In this document: positions 35,497-43,937 of the stretch, one piece after another | Numbering within the stretch: position 1 is the stretch's first letter | How the letters are laid out: each line of letters begins with the position of its first letter | NCBI RefSeq assembly: GCF_003952665.1 | Contig: NZ_CP017946.1 | Span: forward strand, 2,108,001-2,172,000 | Reading direction: 5' to 3' | Length of the DNA: 64,000 nucleotides | Source of the DNA: Bosea sp. Tri-49 | Lineage (GTDB): Bacteria > Pseudomonadota > Alphaproteobacteria > Rhizobiales > Beijerinckiaceae | The notes under the pieces: generated by a model | The model's database searches: none | The model's input: the letters and a program-made list of their open reading frames with translations, nothing else | What the model was told of the DNA's origin: nothing | Position numbers and translations under genes: made by a program

Positions 35497-36396
35497 TCAA
35501 GGTGTGAGCGCGGGGAGGCCCTCGCGATAGCGGCGGCTGCCGGCGAAATTCTCGCCGGTATCCATCTCGACATCGAAATCACCGGAAGGCCGGCCGGCTA
35601 TGCGCCGGACGCGGGCAGCATTGACCAGCCGGGTGCGGTGGATGCGGGCAAAACCGAGTGGGCGCAAGCGCTCTTCCTCGGCCTGCAGCGTGGCGCGGAT
35701 CAGGTGGCGCTTGCCGCTGTCCAGGCAGTATTCGACGTAATTGCCGGCCGAGACCACGGCGACGATCTCGGCCGGTTCTAGTCGCAGATTGATCGTCCCG
35801 TCGCGCAGCCAGAAGCCTGAGGCGACGGGTGTCGCGTCAGCCGCGATCCTGTGCGGCATCGGACGCCGCGCCCACAGCTCGGCGAGCCAGAACAGCCCTG
35901 CCAGCAGCAGATAGACGAGAACATCCTTGCGCAGCTCGTAGAGCAGGTTCTCAGGCGAGACACCGAAACTGTAGTCGCCGGAGCTTGCGGCCCAGTAACC
36001 GAGTTTGCGCAGCAGGACCATGCCGGCGACATGCAGGGTCGAAAAGACCAGCACGGCGACAGCATGGAGCGCGATCAACGCCGCCTGACCGGGCGGCTTC
36101 GCCAACGAGGCCAGCACCAGCCGACGGACCAGCGGCGCCAGTGCAAGGATCACGACGCCGCTCGACGCCTCCCAGAGCAAGGGCTGCCAAAGCGGCACGG
36201 CGCGGCCGAAGCGGGCCAAGTCATGCAAGGTCGAGAAGGCATTGACGAGGCAGGTCGCGGCCGTGCCGAGCGCGATCGCCAGATAGGGCAACCAGTCCGG
36301 CAAACGGCCGGCGCCGCGACGAGGCGAGGCGTCGCCACCATTCGTCACGCCGTCGCCTCCGCTCGTCCCGGCCCGCTGGCTTTCGTCACGCAGCAT
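35497..36396 (-). CDS. Membrane-bound LytTR-domain transcriptional regulator
   Basis: A 299-residue protein with about four membrane helices between residues 36 and 175 and a C-terminal LytTR DNA-binding domain: IVAVVSAGNYVEYCL, RATLQAEEERL, FARIHRTRLVNAARVRRI and NFAGSRRYREGL. Proteins of this layout sense something at the membrane and regulate a neighbouring gene, without a receiver domain. The divergent acyltransferase starts 76 bases away and is the obvious target. Confidence 0.87.
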   Translation of the reverse strand: MLRDESQRAGTSGGDGVTNGGDASPRRGAGRLPDWLPYLAIALGTAATCLVNAFSTLHDLARFGRAVPLWQPLLWEASSGVVILALAPLVRRLVLASLAKPPGQAALIALHAVAVLVFSTLHVAGMVLLRKLGYWAASSGDYSFGVSPENLLYELRKDVLVYLLLAGLFWLAELWARRPMPHRIAADATPVASGFWLRDGTINLRLEPAEIVAVVSAGNYVEYCLDSGKRHLIRATLQAEEERLRPLGFARIHRTRLVNAARVRRIAGRPSGDFDVEMDTGENFAGSRRYREGLPALTP

Positions 36397-36472
36397 CGGC
36401 TGCTCGTCCCGTACCGTCTCGACCTCGGCCCGCCCGTGCTGGCCTGCTCAGGGCGAGCAAGGGATAGCCGCC

Positions 36473-37708
36473 ATGACTGCGCAAACCAACCACCAGCCGC
36501 CGCAAACCGCCGAACGCCGGCTCGATCTCGACTGGATCAGGATCGGCGCCTTCGGCCTGCTGATCCTCTACCATATCGGCATGCTCTACGTGTCCTGGGG
36601 CTTCCATGTGAAGAGTGCCCACCGGCTGCGGGAGCTCGAGCCGCTGATGCTCCTGCTCAACCCCTGGCGGATGGCGCTGCTCTTCCTGGTCTCCGGCGCC
36701 GCGACCCGGTTCATGCTGGGCAAATACGAGGTCGGAGCCTTCGTGCGGCGGCGCTCGGCCCGGCTGCTCATCCCCCTCGCCTTCGGCATGCTGGTGGTGG
36801 TGCCGCCGCAATCCTGGGCGGAGGTGGTCGAGAAGCTCGGCTTTTCCGGTGGCTATCTCGACTTCTGGTTCGGGCACTATCTCGCCTTCGACCAGGGCTT
36901 CTGCCGGATCGAGAACGGCCGGCAGGCCTGCATCATCCTGCCGACCTGGAACCATCTCTGGTTCGTCGTCTATCTCTTCATCTACACCATGGCGCTCGCC
37001 GGCTTGATCGCACTGGCGCCCAGTCTTGCCGCACGTGGCGAGCGGCTGCTCGAGCGTGCCCTGCCCGGCCTGCTCCTGCTGATCGCGCCGGCGCTGCTGC
37101 TCGGGCTCAACCGCTTCCTGCTCTTCCCGGCCTTCCCGCCGAGCCACGTGGTTGTCGGCGACTGGTACCAGCACGTCCTCTACGGCTCTTGCTTCCTGTT
37201 CGGCTTCCTTGCCGCGCACTCGCAGGGGCTGGCCGAGCGGACGGAACGGCTGCGCTGGCTCGCGCTCCTCCTCGCCGTCGCCGCGTTCCTCGTCATTCTC
37301 TGGCTGCGCGCACAGCCTCCGGGCGATCTGCGCCGCCTGGCCGGCCCGTTCGTCTACGGGCTCGACCAATGGTGCTGGATCGTCGCGATCCTCGGCTTCG
37401 CCCGTCGGCACCTCTCGCGGAGTGACGGGCCGGCCCGGCGCCACCTCGTCGAGGCGGTGTTCTGCTGGTACCTCGTCCACCAGACGGCGATCATCCTCGC
37501 GGCGCACTGGCTGAAGCCGCTCGCTCTGCCGGCCTGGCAGGAAGCGTCGCTGGTTATCGCGATCACGGCGCTGAGCTGCGCCGCGAGCTACGAGATCGCC
37601 CGGCGCATCGGCTGGCTCCGGCCACTGTTCGGCATCGCAGCGGACAGGCGCAAGCGCCTGTCCGTTTCTCAGCCTCAGCCTTCGAGCGCCTCGGCCACGT
37701 CCTCATAG
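36473..37708 (+). CDS. Acyltransferase-3 / OpgC-like membrane protein
   Basis: A 411-residue integral membrane acyltransferase with about ten helices. LDLDWIRIGAFGLLILYHIGM holds the conserved histidine, and NPWRMALLFLVSGAATRFML, PTWNHLWFVVYLFIY and the WYLVHQTAII motif are typical of the family that adds acetyl or succinyl groups to periplasmic glucans or other glycans. Its 3' end runs 34 bases into the convergent ccr gene, and the ccr terminator hairpin lies inside this coding region. Divergent from the LytTR regulator, which may control it. Confidence 0.87.
   Translation: MTAQTNHQPPQTAERRLDLDWIRIGAFGLLILYHIGMLYVSWGFHVKSAHRLRELEPLMLLLNPWRMALLFLVSGAATRFMLGKYEVGAFVRRRSARLLIPLAFGMLVVVPPQSWAEVVEKLGFSGGYLDFWFGHYLAFDQGFCRIENGRQACIILPTWNHLWFVVYLFIYTMALAGLIALAPSLAARGERLLERALPGLLLLIAPALLLGLNRFLLFPAFPPSHVVVGDWYQHVLYGSCFLFGFLAAHSQGLAERTERLRWLALLLAVAAFLVILWLRAQPPGDLRRLAGPFVYGLDQWCWIVAILGFARRHLSRSDGPARRHLVEAVFCWYLVHQTAIILAAHWLKPLALPAWQEASLVIAITALSCAASYEIARRIGWLRPLFGIAADRRKRLSVSQPQPSSASATSS
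37642..37663 (-). terminator. Terminator hairpin of ccr, inside the convergent acyltransferase gene
   Basis: The perfect arms GGACAGGCGC and GCGCCTGTCC close a two-base loop 12 bases past the ccr stop. On the minus strand it is not followed by a T run. It sits within the last codons of the acyltransferase gene. Confidence 0.55.
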
Positions 37709-38949
37709 GTGCGCAGGCCCGTGCGCGGGGCGTAGACCAGCACGGCCATGTTGCCGGGAGCGTGCTCGTTCTTCCACATCTTGTGGTGAGCGAGCGGGAT
37801 TTTGTCCCAGGGGAAGACCTCGGACATGCAGGGGTCGACGCGCCGGTCGATGACGAACTGGTTGGCCGCCGAAGCCTGTTTGAGATGGGCGAAATGCGAG
37901 CCCTGCACGCGCTTCTGGCGCATCCAGACATAGCGGGCGTCGAAGGTGATGTTGAAGCCGGAGGTGCCGGCGCAGAAGACGATCATGCCGCCGCGCTTGG
38001 CGACGAGGCAGGAGACCGGGAAGGTCGCCTCGCCCGGATGCTCGAAGACGATGTCGACATCCTTCTTGCCGGTGATGTCCCAGATCGCCTTGCCGAACTT
38101 ACGGGCTTCCTTGGTCCAGTCGTTGTATTCGGGCGAATTGACCGTGGGCATCTGGCCCCAGCAGTTGAAATCCTTGCGGTTGATCACGCCCTTGGCGCCG
38201 AGGCCGAGGACATAGTCGCGCTTGCTCTCGTCCGAGATGACGCCGATGGCGTTGGCGCCGGAAGCCGCGCAGAGCTGGACGCCGAAGACGCCAAGGCCGC
38301 CCGAAGCGCCCCAGATCAGCACGTTGTCGCCCGGCTTGATCGTATGCGGGGCATGGCCGAAGAGCATGCGGTAGGCGGTTGCGAGCGTCAGCGTGTAGCA
38401 GGCCGATTCCTCCCAGGAGAGGTGCTTCGGCTTCAGCATCAACTGCCGCGACTGCACCCGGCAGAATTGGGCGAAGGAGCCATCCGGCGTCTCATAGCCC
38501 CAGATGCGCTGGGACGACGAGAACATCGGATCGCCGCCATTGCACTCCTCGTCGTCGCCATCATCCTGGTTGCAGTGGACGATGACCTCGTCACCGACCT
38601 TCCAGCGCTTCACCTTGGAACCGACCGCCCAGACGATGCCCGAAGCATCGGAGCCGGCGATGTGCAGCGAGCCCTTGTGAACATCGAAAGGCGAGATCGG
38701 CTGGCCGAGGCCGGCCCAGATGCCGTTGTAGTTGACGCCGCCGGCCATCACGAGGAGCAGCACCTCCTCCTCGCCGATCGCCCAGGTCGGCACGACCTCG
38801 ACCTGGAAGCTGTCCTGCGGCGGGCCATGGCGCTCGCGGCGGATCGTCCAGGCGTACATGTTGGCCGGGACATGGCCGAGCGGCGGCAACTCGCCGAGCT
38901 CGTAAAGATCCTTCAACGCGGGCTTCGCGACGGGTTGCGGCTGTGCCAT
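37675..38949 (-). CDS. ccr: Crotonyl-CoA carboxylase/reductase
   Basis: Ccr reductively carboxylates crotonyl-CoA to ethylmalonyl-CoA with NADPH and CO2, the defining step of the ethylmalonyl-CoA pathway for acetyl-CoA assimilation. The 424-residue medium-chain reductase has the long insertion around HCNQDDGDDEECNGGD, the nucleotide motif WGASGGLGVFGVQL, the CO2-pocket region INRKDFNCWGQMP and FEHPGEATFPVS. The start MAQPQPVAK follows GGGAGAAAGAG. It is not next to other pathway genes here. It implies growth on C1 or C2 compounds or a use of polyhydroxybutyrate. Confidence 0.95.
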   Translation of the reverse strand: MAQPQPVAKPALKDLYELGELPPLGHVPANMYAWTIRRERHGPPQDSFQVEVVPTWAIGEEEVLLLVMAGGVNYNGIWAGLGQPISPFDVHKGSLHIAGSDASGIVWAVGSKVKRWKVGDEVIVHCNQDDGDDEECNGGDPMFSSSQRIWGYETPDGSFAQFCRVQSRQLMLKPKHLSWEESACYTLTLATAYRMLFGHAPHTIKPGDNVLIWGASGGLGVFGVQLCAASGANAIGVISDESKRDYVLGLGAKGVINRKDFNCWGQMPTVNSPEYNDWTKEARKFGKAIWDITGKKDVDIVFEHPGEATFPVSCLVAKRGGMIVFCAGTSGFNITFDARYVWMRQKRVQGSHFAHLKQASAANQFVIDRRVDPCMSEVFPWDKIPLAHHKMWKNEHAPGNMAVLVYAPRTGLRTYEDVAEALEG

Positions 38950-39129
38950 CGACTCTTTCTCCCTTGTCGCCACGCCTGTGATCCGGTGGCGTTGCCGGCA
39001 TCATGCAGACCATTGCTGCGCTGCGCCATACTCCTATCGAATTATGCCGCAGCGCAAAAAACAAGAGGAAAAGGCTGCGCGTCGGCGTCGCCCTTGCCTG
39101 ACCGCAAGCTAGCGCCGATACAGCCCGTG

Positions 39130-39492
39130 ATGGACATGATTCGTGAACTTCACGGCACAAATGTGCTGATCTGCGCCGAAGACGGCCCACCGCTCGCGAG
39201 CGAACGCGACATCAACGATTTCCTCGGCGCCGCCTGGGCGGCTGATGCCACCATGGTGGCGATCCCGGTGGCGCGGCTCGATCCCGCCTTCTTCCAGCTC
39301 GCCACGCGGCTTGCCGGCGACGTTGCGCAGAAATTCGTCAATTACCGGATGCGCCTGGCGATCATCGGCAATATCTCGGCCCATTGCGCGGCCAGCAAGG
39401 CGCTGCGCGACTTCGTCTATGAGAGCAATCAGGGGCAGGCGCTCTGGTTCGTCGACGACCTCGCGGCCCTCGACGCCCGGCTCATGGCCTGA
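39130..39492 (+). CDS. DUF4180 domain protein
   Basis: A 120-residue cytosolic protein. ASERDINDFLGAAW, FQLATRLAGDVAQKFVNYRM and the end KALRDFVYESNQGQALWFVDD match the DUF4180 family as I recall it. Its function is unknown; members often sit beside small regulators. It is divergent from ccr by 180 bases and convergent with ubiG, with six bases between stops. In-frame starts GTG (39127) and ATG (39136) are close alternatives. Confidence 0.8.
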   Translation: MDMIRELHGTNVLICAEDGPPLASERDINDFLGAAWAADATMVAIPVARLDPAFFQLATRLAGDVAQKFVNYRMRLAIIGNISAHCAASKALRDFVYESNQGQALWFVDDLAALDARLMA

Positions 39493-39498
39493 GGACGA

Positions 39499-40251
39499 TC
39501 AGGCCGGGCGGCTCGCCGCCAGCATGTAGTTGACGTCGAGATCGCGCGAGCGCGACCAGCGATCGGCGAGCGGGTTGTAGGCGACGCCCTCGCGGGCAAA
39601 GACAGAAAGCCCACCGGTCTCGATCGCTGCCTCGAGCTCGTCCGGGGTGACGAACTTCTCCCAGTCATGGGTGCCGCGCGGCAACCAGCGCAGGATGTAT
39701 TCGGCGCCGACGATGGCGAGCGCATAGGATTTCAGCGTGCGGTTGAGCGTCGCCATGACGAGCAAACCGCCGGGCTTCACCGCCGCGCAGCAGGAGGCGA
39801 CGAAAGCGTCGACATCGGTGACATGCTCGACCACCTCCATGGCCAGAACGATGTCGAACCGTGCGCCCGAAGCCACGACCGCCTCGATCGTCTCCTCGCG
39901 ATAATCGACAGCGACGCCGGCCTTCTGCGCATGGGCCCGGGCCACGGCGATATTGGTGGTTGCCGGGTCGAGCCCCGTCACCTGCGCCCCCAGACGCGCG
40001 AGCGGCTCGGAGAGCACGCCGCCGCCGCAGCCGATATCGACGATGCTCAGATCCTTCAGCGCCTGCAGCGATTTCGGATCGCGACCGAGCCGCTCGCAGA
40101 CGAGGTCGCGGATGAAAGCGAGCCGCACCGGATTGAACTTGTGCAGAACCGCCATCGGCCCCTTTGGGTCCCACCAGCTCTTCGCCAGCGCGTCGAAGCG
40201 CGCGACCTCGGCGGGGTCGATGGTGGAACCTTCGCGTGCCGCTGCCGTCAT
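39499..40251 (-). CDS. ubiG: Ubiquinone biosynthesis O-methyltransferase UbiG
   Basis: UbiG carries out the two SAM-dependent O-methylations of ubiquinone synthesis. The 250-residue protein opens with the family-specific FDALAKSWWDPKGPMAVLHKFNPVRL, split here around residue 30, followed by the SAM motif IVDIGCGGGVLSEPLA, the AMEVVEHV post motif and GLLVMATLNRTLKSY. The N-terminal start MTAAAREGS has AAAGGTG upstream; an earlier ATG at 40320 would add 23 unconserved residues. It is divergent from lysC, an arrangement conserved in many alphaproteobacteria. Confidence 0.95.
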   Translation of the reverse strand: MTAAAREGSTIDPAEVARFDALAKSWWDPKGPMAVLHKFNPVRLAFIRDLVCERLGRDPKSLQALKDLSIVDIGCGGGVLSEPLARLGAQVTGLDPATTNIAVARAHAQKAGVAVDYREETIEAVVASGARFDIVLAMEVVEHVTDVDAFVASCCAAVKPGGLLVMATLNRTLKSYALAIVGAEYILRWLPRGTHDWEKFVTPDELEAAIETGGLSVFAREGVAYNPLADRWSRSRDLDVNYMLAASRPA

Positions 40252-40402
40252 CACCTTTGATATCCCGTTTATGCTCGTGCAGGCCGTGGCTGCATTGACA
40301 CTTTCCGCGCTGCCCGTCATCTACACCCGCCCTTCGCTAGGCGCGAGGGCGCTATTTGTCCCGGCCCTCCGCCGGGTCCGTTGCTGAGAGCTCTTGGACG
40401 TC

Positions 40403-41641
40403 ATGGCCCGTCTGGTGATGAAATTCGGCGGCACTTCGGTCGCCACTGTCGAGCGCATCAAGAACGCGGCCCGCCACGTCAAACGCGAATTCGACGCCGG
40501 CAACCAGGTCGCGGTCGTGGTCTCGGCGATGTCGGGCAAGACCAACGAGCTCGTCGCCTGGTGCAAGGAGGCCTCGTCGGTCTACGACCAGGCCGAGTAC
40601 GACACCGTCGTAGCCTCCGGCGAGCAGGTCACCTCCGGGCTGATGGCGATCGTGCTGCAGGAAATGGGCCTCCCCGCCCGCTCCTGGCAGGGCTGGCAGG
40701 TCCCGCTCTACGGCTCTGACGCGCATGGTTCGGCCCGCATCGAGGGCGTCGACGGCGCCGGCATCCTCGCCGGCTTCGACCGCAATCGCGAGATCGCGGT
40801 CTGCTCCGGCTTCCAGGGCATCAACCCGCGCAGCCACCGCATCGTCACACTCGGCCGCGGCGGCTCGGACACCAGCGCGGTTGCACTCGCCGCCGGCCTC
40901 AAGGCCGATCGCTGCGACATCTACACCGATGTCGACGGCGTCTACACCACCGATCCGCGCATCGTCCCGAAGGCAAGGCGCATGGACAAGGTCTCGTTCG
41001 AAGAGATGCTGGAGATGGCCTCGCTCGGCTCGAAGGTGCTGCAGGTGCGCTCGGTCGAGATCGCCATGGTCCAGCGCGTGCCGACCTATGTCCGCTCCTC
41101 CTTCGACGACCCCGACAACCCCAATCCAGGCACCCTCATCTGCGACGAGGACGACATCGTGGAACAGCAGATCGTCACCGGCATCGCGTTTTCGCGCGAC
41201 GAAGCCCAGATCACGCTCAGGCGCGTCGCCGACAAGCCGGGCGTCGCGGCGGCGATCTTCGGACCGCTGGCCGACGCCAACATCAATGTCGACATGATCA
41301 TCCAGGTCGTCTCCGACGACCAGGCGACCACCGACATCACCTTCACCGTGCCGACCGCCGATTACGAGCGCGCCAAGGGCCTGCTCGAAGCCAAGCACGA
41401 CAGCATCGCCTACCAGAGCCTGCAGGGCGCGACCGATGTGGTGAAGATCTCGGCGATCGGCGTCGGCATGCGCAGCCATGCCGGTGTCGCGGCGCGCGCC
41501 TTCCGGGCGCTGGCCGAGAAGGGCATCAACATCCGCGCCATCACCACCTCCGAGATCAAGTTCTCGGTGCTGATCGACGCCGCTTATACCGAGCTCGCGG
41601 TCCGTACCCTGCACTCGCTCTACGGCCTCGACGCGGCCTGA
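40403..41641 (+). CDS. lysC: Aspartate kinase
   Basis: Aspartokinase phosphorylates aspartate, opening the lysine, threonine and methionine pathways. The 412-residue protein has the kinase N terminus ARLVMKFGGTSVA, the active-site region GRGGSDTSAVALA and DVDGVYTTDPR, and two C-terminal ACT domains (RRVADKPGVAAAIFGPLA, AIGVGMRSHAGVAARAF) for feedback control by lysine and/or threonine. I chose the ATG; an in-frame TTG nine bases earlier is possible. A hairpin at 41656-41687 follows the stop. Confidence 0.96.
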   Translation: MARLVMKFGGTSVATVERIKNAARHVKREFDAGNQVAVVVSAMSGKTNELVAWCKEASSVYDQAEYDTVVASGEQVTSGLMAIVLQEMGLPARSWQGWQVPLYGSDAHGSARIEGVDGAGILAGFDRNREIAVCSGFQGINPRSHRIVTLGRGGSDTSAVALAAGLKADRCDIYTDVDGVYTTDPRIVPKARRMDKVSFEEMLEMASLGSKVLQVRSVEIAMVQRVPTYVRSSFDDPDNPNPGTLICDEDDIVEQQIVTGIAFSRDEAQITLRRVADKPGVAAAIFGPLADANINVDMIIQVVSDDQATTDITFTVPTADYERAKGLLEAKHDSIAYQSLQGATDVVKISAIGVGMRSHAGVAARAFRALAEKGINIRAITTSEIKFSVLIDAAYTELAVRTLHSLYGLDAA

Positions 41642-41655
41642 GACTGAGGCTGGCT

Positions 41656-41687
41656 TATGGCGGCGGCGCCCATCTCCTGCCGCCATA
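41656..41687 (+). terminator. Hairpin after lysC
   Basis: The arms TATGGCGGC and GCCGCCATA are separated by 14 bases, 14 bases past the lysC stop. A short second hairpin GGTCAT/ATGACC follows. No T tract is present. Confidence 0.4.
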
Positions 41688-41779
41688 TGGTCATGAAATG
41701 ACCTGATCGCCTTCAGGCTCTGATCCCATTTTTGAGGTCAGATAGCTTCCTCATCCGCAACCGATGGAAGGAAGCTCCC

Positions 41780-42154
41780 ATGCGTATGATCATGATCGCC
41801 GCCGCTAGCGCCGCCACTATTCTGGCCGGCGCCGCCAATGCCCAGGCCCCGTCGACAGAGCGTCCCGCAACCCAGCCGCCTGCTTCCTCGCAGGAGGCCC
41901 CGGCAACGGCGCCGACGATAACATCGGTCAAGGTCGTCGACCTCGACGAACTTCCCGAGGCCAGCAAGGCGCAGGTCAACCAGCTGGTAGCGACCCGCAC
42001 CGCGGACGAGCTCGAGAAGCTGCGTCAGGCGATCGAGAAGGCGCCGGCCGTGAAGTCCGCCGTCGAGGCCAAGGGTTTCTCGTCGCGCGACGTCGTGCTG
42101 GCCCAAGTGAACAATGAGGGCGAGCTGACGATCGTGACCAGGAAAGCCAGCTGA
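41780..42154 (+). CDS. Small secreted protein of unknown function
   Basis: The 124-residue product has a signal peptide (RMIMIAAASAATILAGAANA, cleaved before QAP), a proline/serine-rich linker of about 25 residues and a folded domain: VKVVDLDELPEASKAQVNQLV, EKLRQAIEKAPAVKSAVEAKG and VVLAQVNNEGELTIVTRKA. The domain is helical with a terminal strand pair. No catalytic residues stand out. It is convergent with the CYTH-CHAD gene and ends in a hairpin. Confidence 0.75.
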   Translation: MRMIMIAAASAATILAGAANAQAPSTERPATQPPASSQEAPATAPTITSVKVVDLDELPEASKAQVNQLVATRTADELEKLRQAIEKAPAVKSAVEAKGFSSRDVVLAQVNNEGELTIVTRKAS

Positions 42155-42175
42155 TCGAAGCTGGAGACCATCCGA

Positions 42176-42215
42176 CCCGTGGTGCAGCCAGCCGAGATGC
42201 GGACTGCAGCACGGG
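42176..42215. terminator. Hairpin between the secreted protein and CYTH-CHAD genes
   Basis: CCCGTGGTGCAG pairs with CTGCAGCACGGG with a single mismatch over a 16-base loop between two convergent genes. No T tract is seen. Confidence 0.35.
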
Positions 42216-42233
42216 GCTGATGCGGGCGACCAT

Positions 42234-43829
42234 CTACGCCCAGAACGGCGTCGTTGCCTCGAACCTGCGCCAGCGCCGCTTGAGCTTACGGCCGGCCTCG
42301 ATGGTCTGACGAGACTGCCAGCCATGCACGGCGCCGGCAGCGAAATGCAGCTCCGGCCCGGCCTTGCCGCCGCGCAGGTCCGCAAGCAGCTCATGCGTCG
42401 TCGCAGCGTCGTTGGCGAGGCCGAGCGCCTCCTGCAGCCGTGACAGCCGGCCGAGATATTTGCGCGCCGGCGCGCCGTCATGGAGCGGCAGGAAGAACTC
42501 GGCAGTATAGCGCAGCTTCTTGAGCGCCAGCCTCAGCTCATGGCGTGCCACGGGATGGAGACTTCCAAAGCCGCGGCCGCGTTTCAGCGCCTTGCGATGG
42601 GTTCGCGCCAGCACCCGACTCCCGAAATCGGCCGCTGGCTCGGCCAGCACCGCCATGGTTTCGCTGGCGAGACCGTTGCGCCAGCCGCGCCGTTCGATCA
42701 GGGCGCCGAAAGACAGAAGGAAGCGGCTGGTCTGCGGATTCGCCAAGCGCTTCAGCACGGCGGCATAACTTCCGGCCTGATGCGGCTCGGCCGCCGTCCG
42801 GAGCGCCGACAATCCCGAGTCGCCGAGCCCATCGGCCTCGATGTCCGGCACGGTCTGGGTGATGAATACATCCCAGTTGCGGGCCGGCCCCAGAACATGG
42901 CCGAAGCGCTGCGCCTCCCGCCCGATCGGCGCGAACGCGGGCGAAGCGACCTCGCGCTTCAGCACCGACAGCGCCGAGCGCAGGCGGCGTAGCGACACGC
43001 GCATCTGGTGGACACCTTCAGGCCCGGAGCCGGCAGCGACGGGCGCGAGATTGCCGAGAAGCTGCCTGTAGGTGTTGCCGAGGATTGCGGCGATCGCCGC
43101 ATCGGCATTGTCATGCGCGCCGATCTCGATCGGCCTGGCCTTGACCGCCCGCGGCAGCCGCGAGAAGGCGAGCCCGTAGCCGCGCGCCGATTTGCTTTGC
43201 GTCTCGATCTGCAACGCTGCGATGTCGAGCAGGGCCAGCCCGAATTCGTAGAGCGCCGCCGCCTCGCCCTCCTTCAATTCCAGCTCGACCTCGGCGACTG
43301 GCAGGCTCTTCTCGCCGGCCTCGATCGTGCCGTCATCGAAGGCGATCTCGATCAGCGCGCCGGCATAGTCGAGCCGGCGGAGGCGCCGCCTGATGCGCGT
43401 CGCGAAGACCGGCGCGAGCTGCCCCGCCGACAGGCTAGCCAGCGGTTCCCCGATCTCGGCGAGCGGCAGCAAAGCGAGATCGAGCGCACCGTCGGGCAGC
43501 GCCACCTCCCATTCGTCGCGCACCAGCGGATCGCCTGAACCAGAGCGCTTCAGCGTCTGGACATGGCGCTTGCCGCTGCGACGCACGCGCAGCGACAGGC
43601 CGTTGCGGTCGAGCAGCCGGTCGGGCGTGTCGTAATAGACCGCGTCGAGCCGGCGGGTGACGCCCTGGTTGCGGGCATGGCGCGCGATCAGATCGGCGCC
43701 GCGCAACGTCTCCAGCGCCTCGGGCGAAGCGGCCAGCTTCAGCTCGATCTCGCGCGGCGGCTGCTTCTGCGGCGCGGGAGTTGCGGCCTGATCGGGCTGC
43801 GCGACCTCGTGATTCGGCACGGCGTCCAA
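42234..43829 (-). CDS. CYTH and CHAD domain protein (inorganic triphosphatase type)
   Basis: The 531-residue protein has an N-terminal CYTH domain (residues about 25-225) starting with the signature PREIELKLA and carrying the basic and acidic ladder of a triphosphate tunnel, e.g. GLSLRVRRSGKRHVQTLKR and VEIAFDDGTIEAGEK-type strands. A C-terminal CHAD domain follows: VHQMRVSLRRLRSALSV, AQRFGHVLGPARNWDVF and LKKLRYTAEFF. CYTH hydrolyses triphosphate and CHAD binds polyphosphate, so a polyphosphate-linked triphosphatase (like YgiF) is likely. No polyphosphate kinase gene lies nearby. Confidence 0.92.
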   Translation of the reverse strand: MDAVPNHEVAQPDQAATPAPQKQPPREIELKLAASPEALETLRGADLIARHARNQGVTRRLDAVYYDTPDRLLDRNGLSLRVRRSGKRHVQTLKRSGSGDPLVRDEWEVALPDGALDLALLPLAEIGEPLASLSAGQLAPVFATRIRRRLRRLDYAGALIEIAFDDGTIEAGEKSLPVAEVELELKEGEAAALYEFGLALLDIAALQIETQSKSARGYGLAFSRLPRAVKARPIEIGAHDNADAAIAAILGNTYRQLLGNLAPVAAGSGPEGVHQMRVSLRRLRSALSVLKREVASPAFAPIGREAQRFGHVLGPARNWDVFITQTVPDIEADGLGDSGLSALRTAAEPHQAGSYAAVLKRLANPQTSRFLLSFGALIERRGWRNGLASETMAVLAEPAADFGSRVLARTHRKALKRGRGFGSLHPVARHELRLALKKLRYTAEFFLPLHDGAPARKYLGRLSRLQEALGLANDAATTHELLADLRGGKAGPELHFAAGAVHGWQSRQTIEAGRKLKRRWRRFEATTPFWA

Positions 43830-43898
43830 GGCTTCTCTCCACTGGGCGGTGCGTGACGGAGCGATGACAGTAGCGTCGCCGGCAGCAGCTTGTCACCA

Positions 43899-43926
43899 CA
43901 CCGCCCGGTTGTGAACCCGGGCGGTG
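43899..43926 (-). terminator. Hairpin after the PhyH-like dioxygenase gene
   Basis: The perfect arms CACCGCCCGG and CCGGGCGGTG surround an eight-base loop, 12 bases past the dioxygenase stop. No T tract follows. Confidence 0.55.
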
Positions 43927-43937
43927 CAGCGCGGGCG

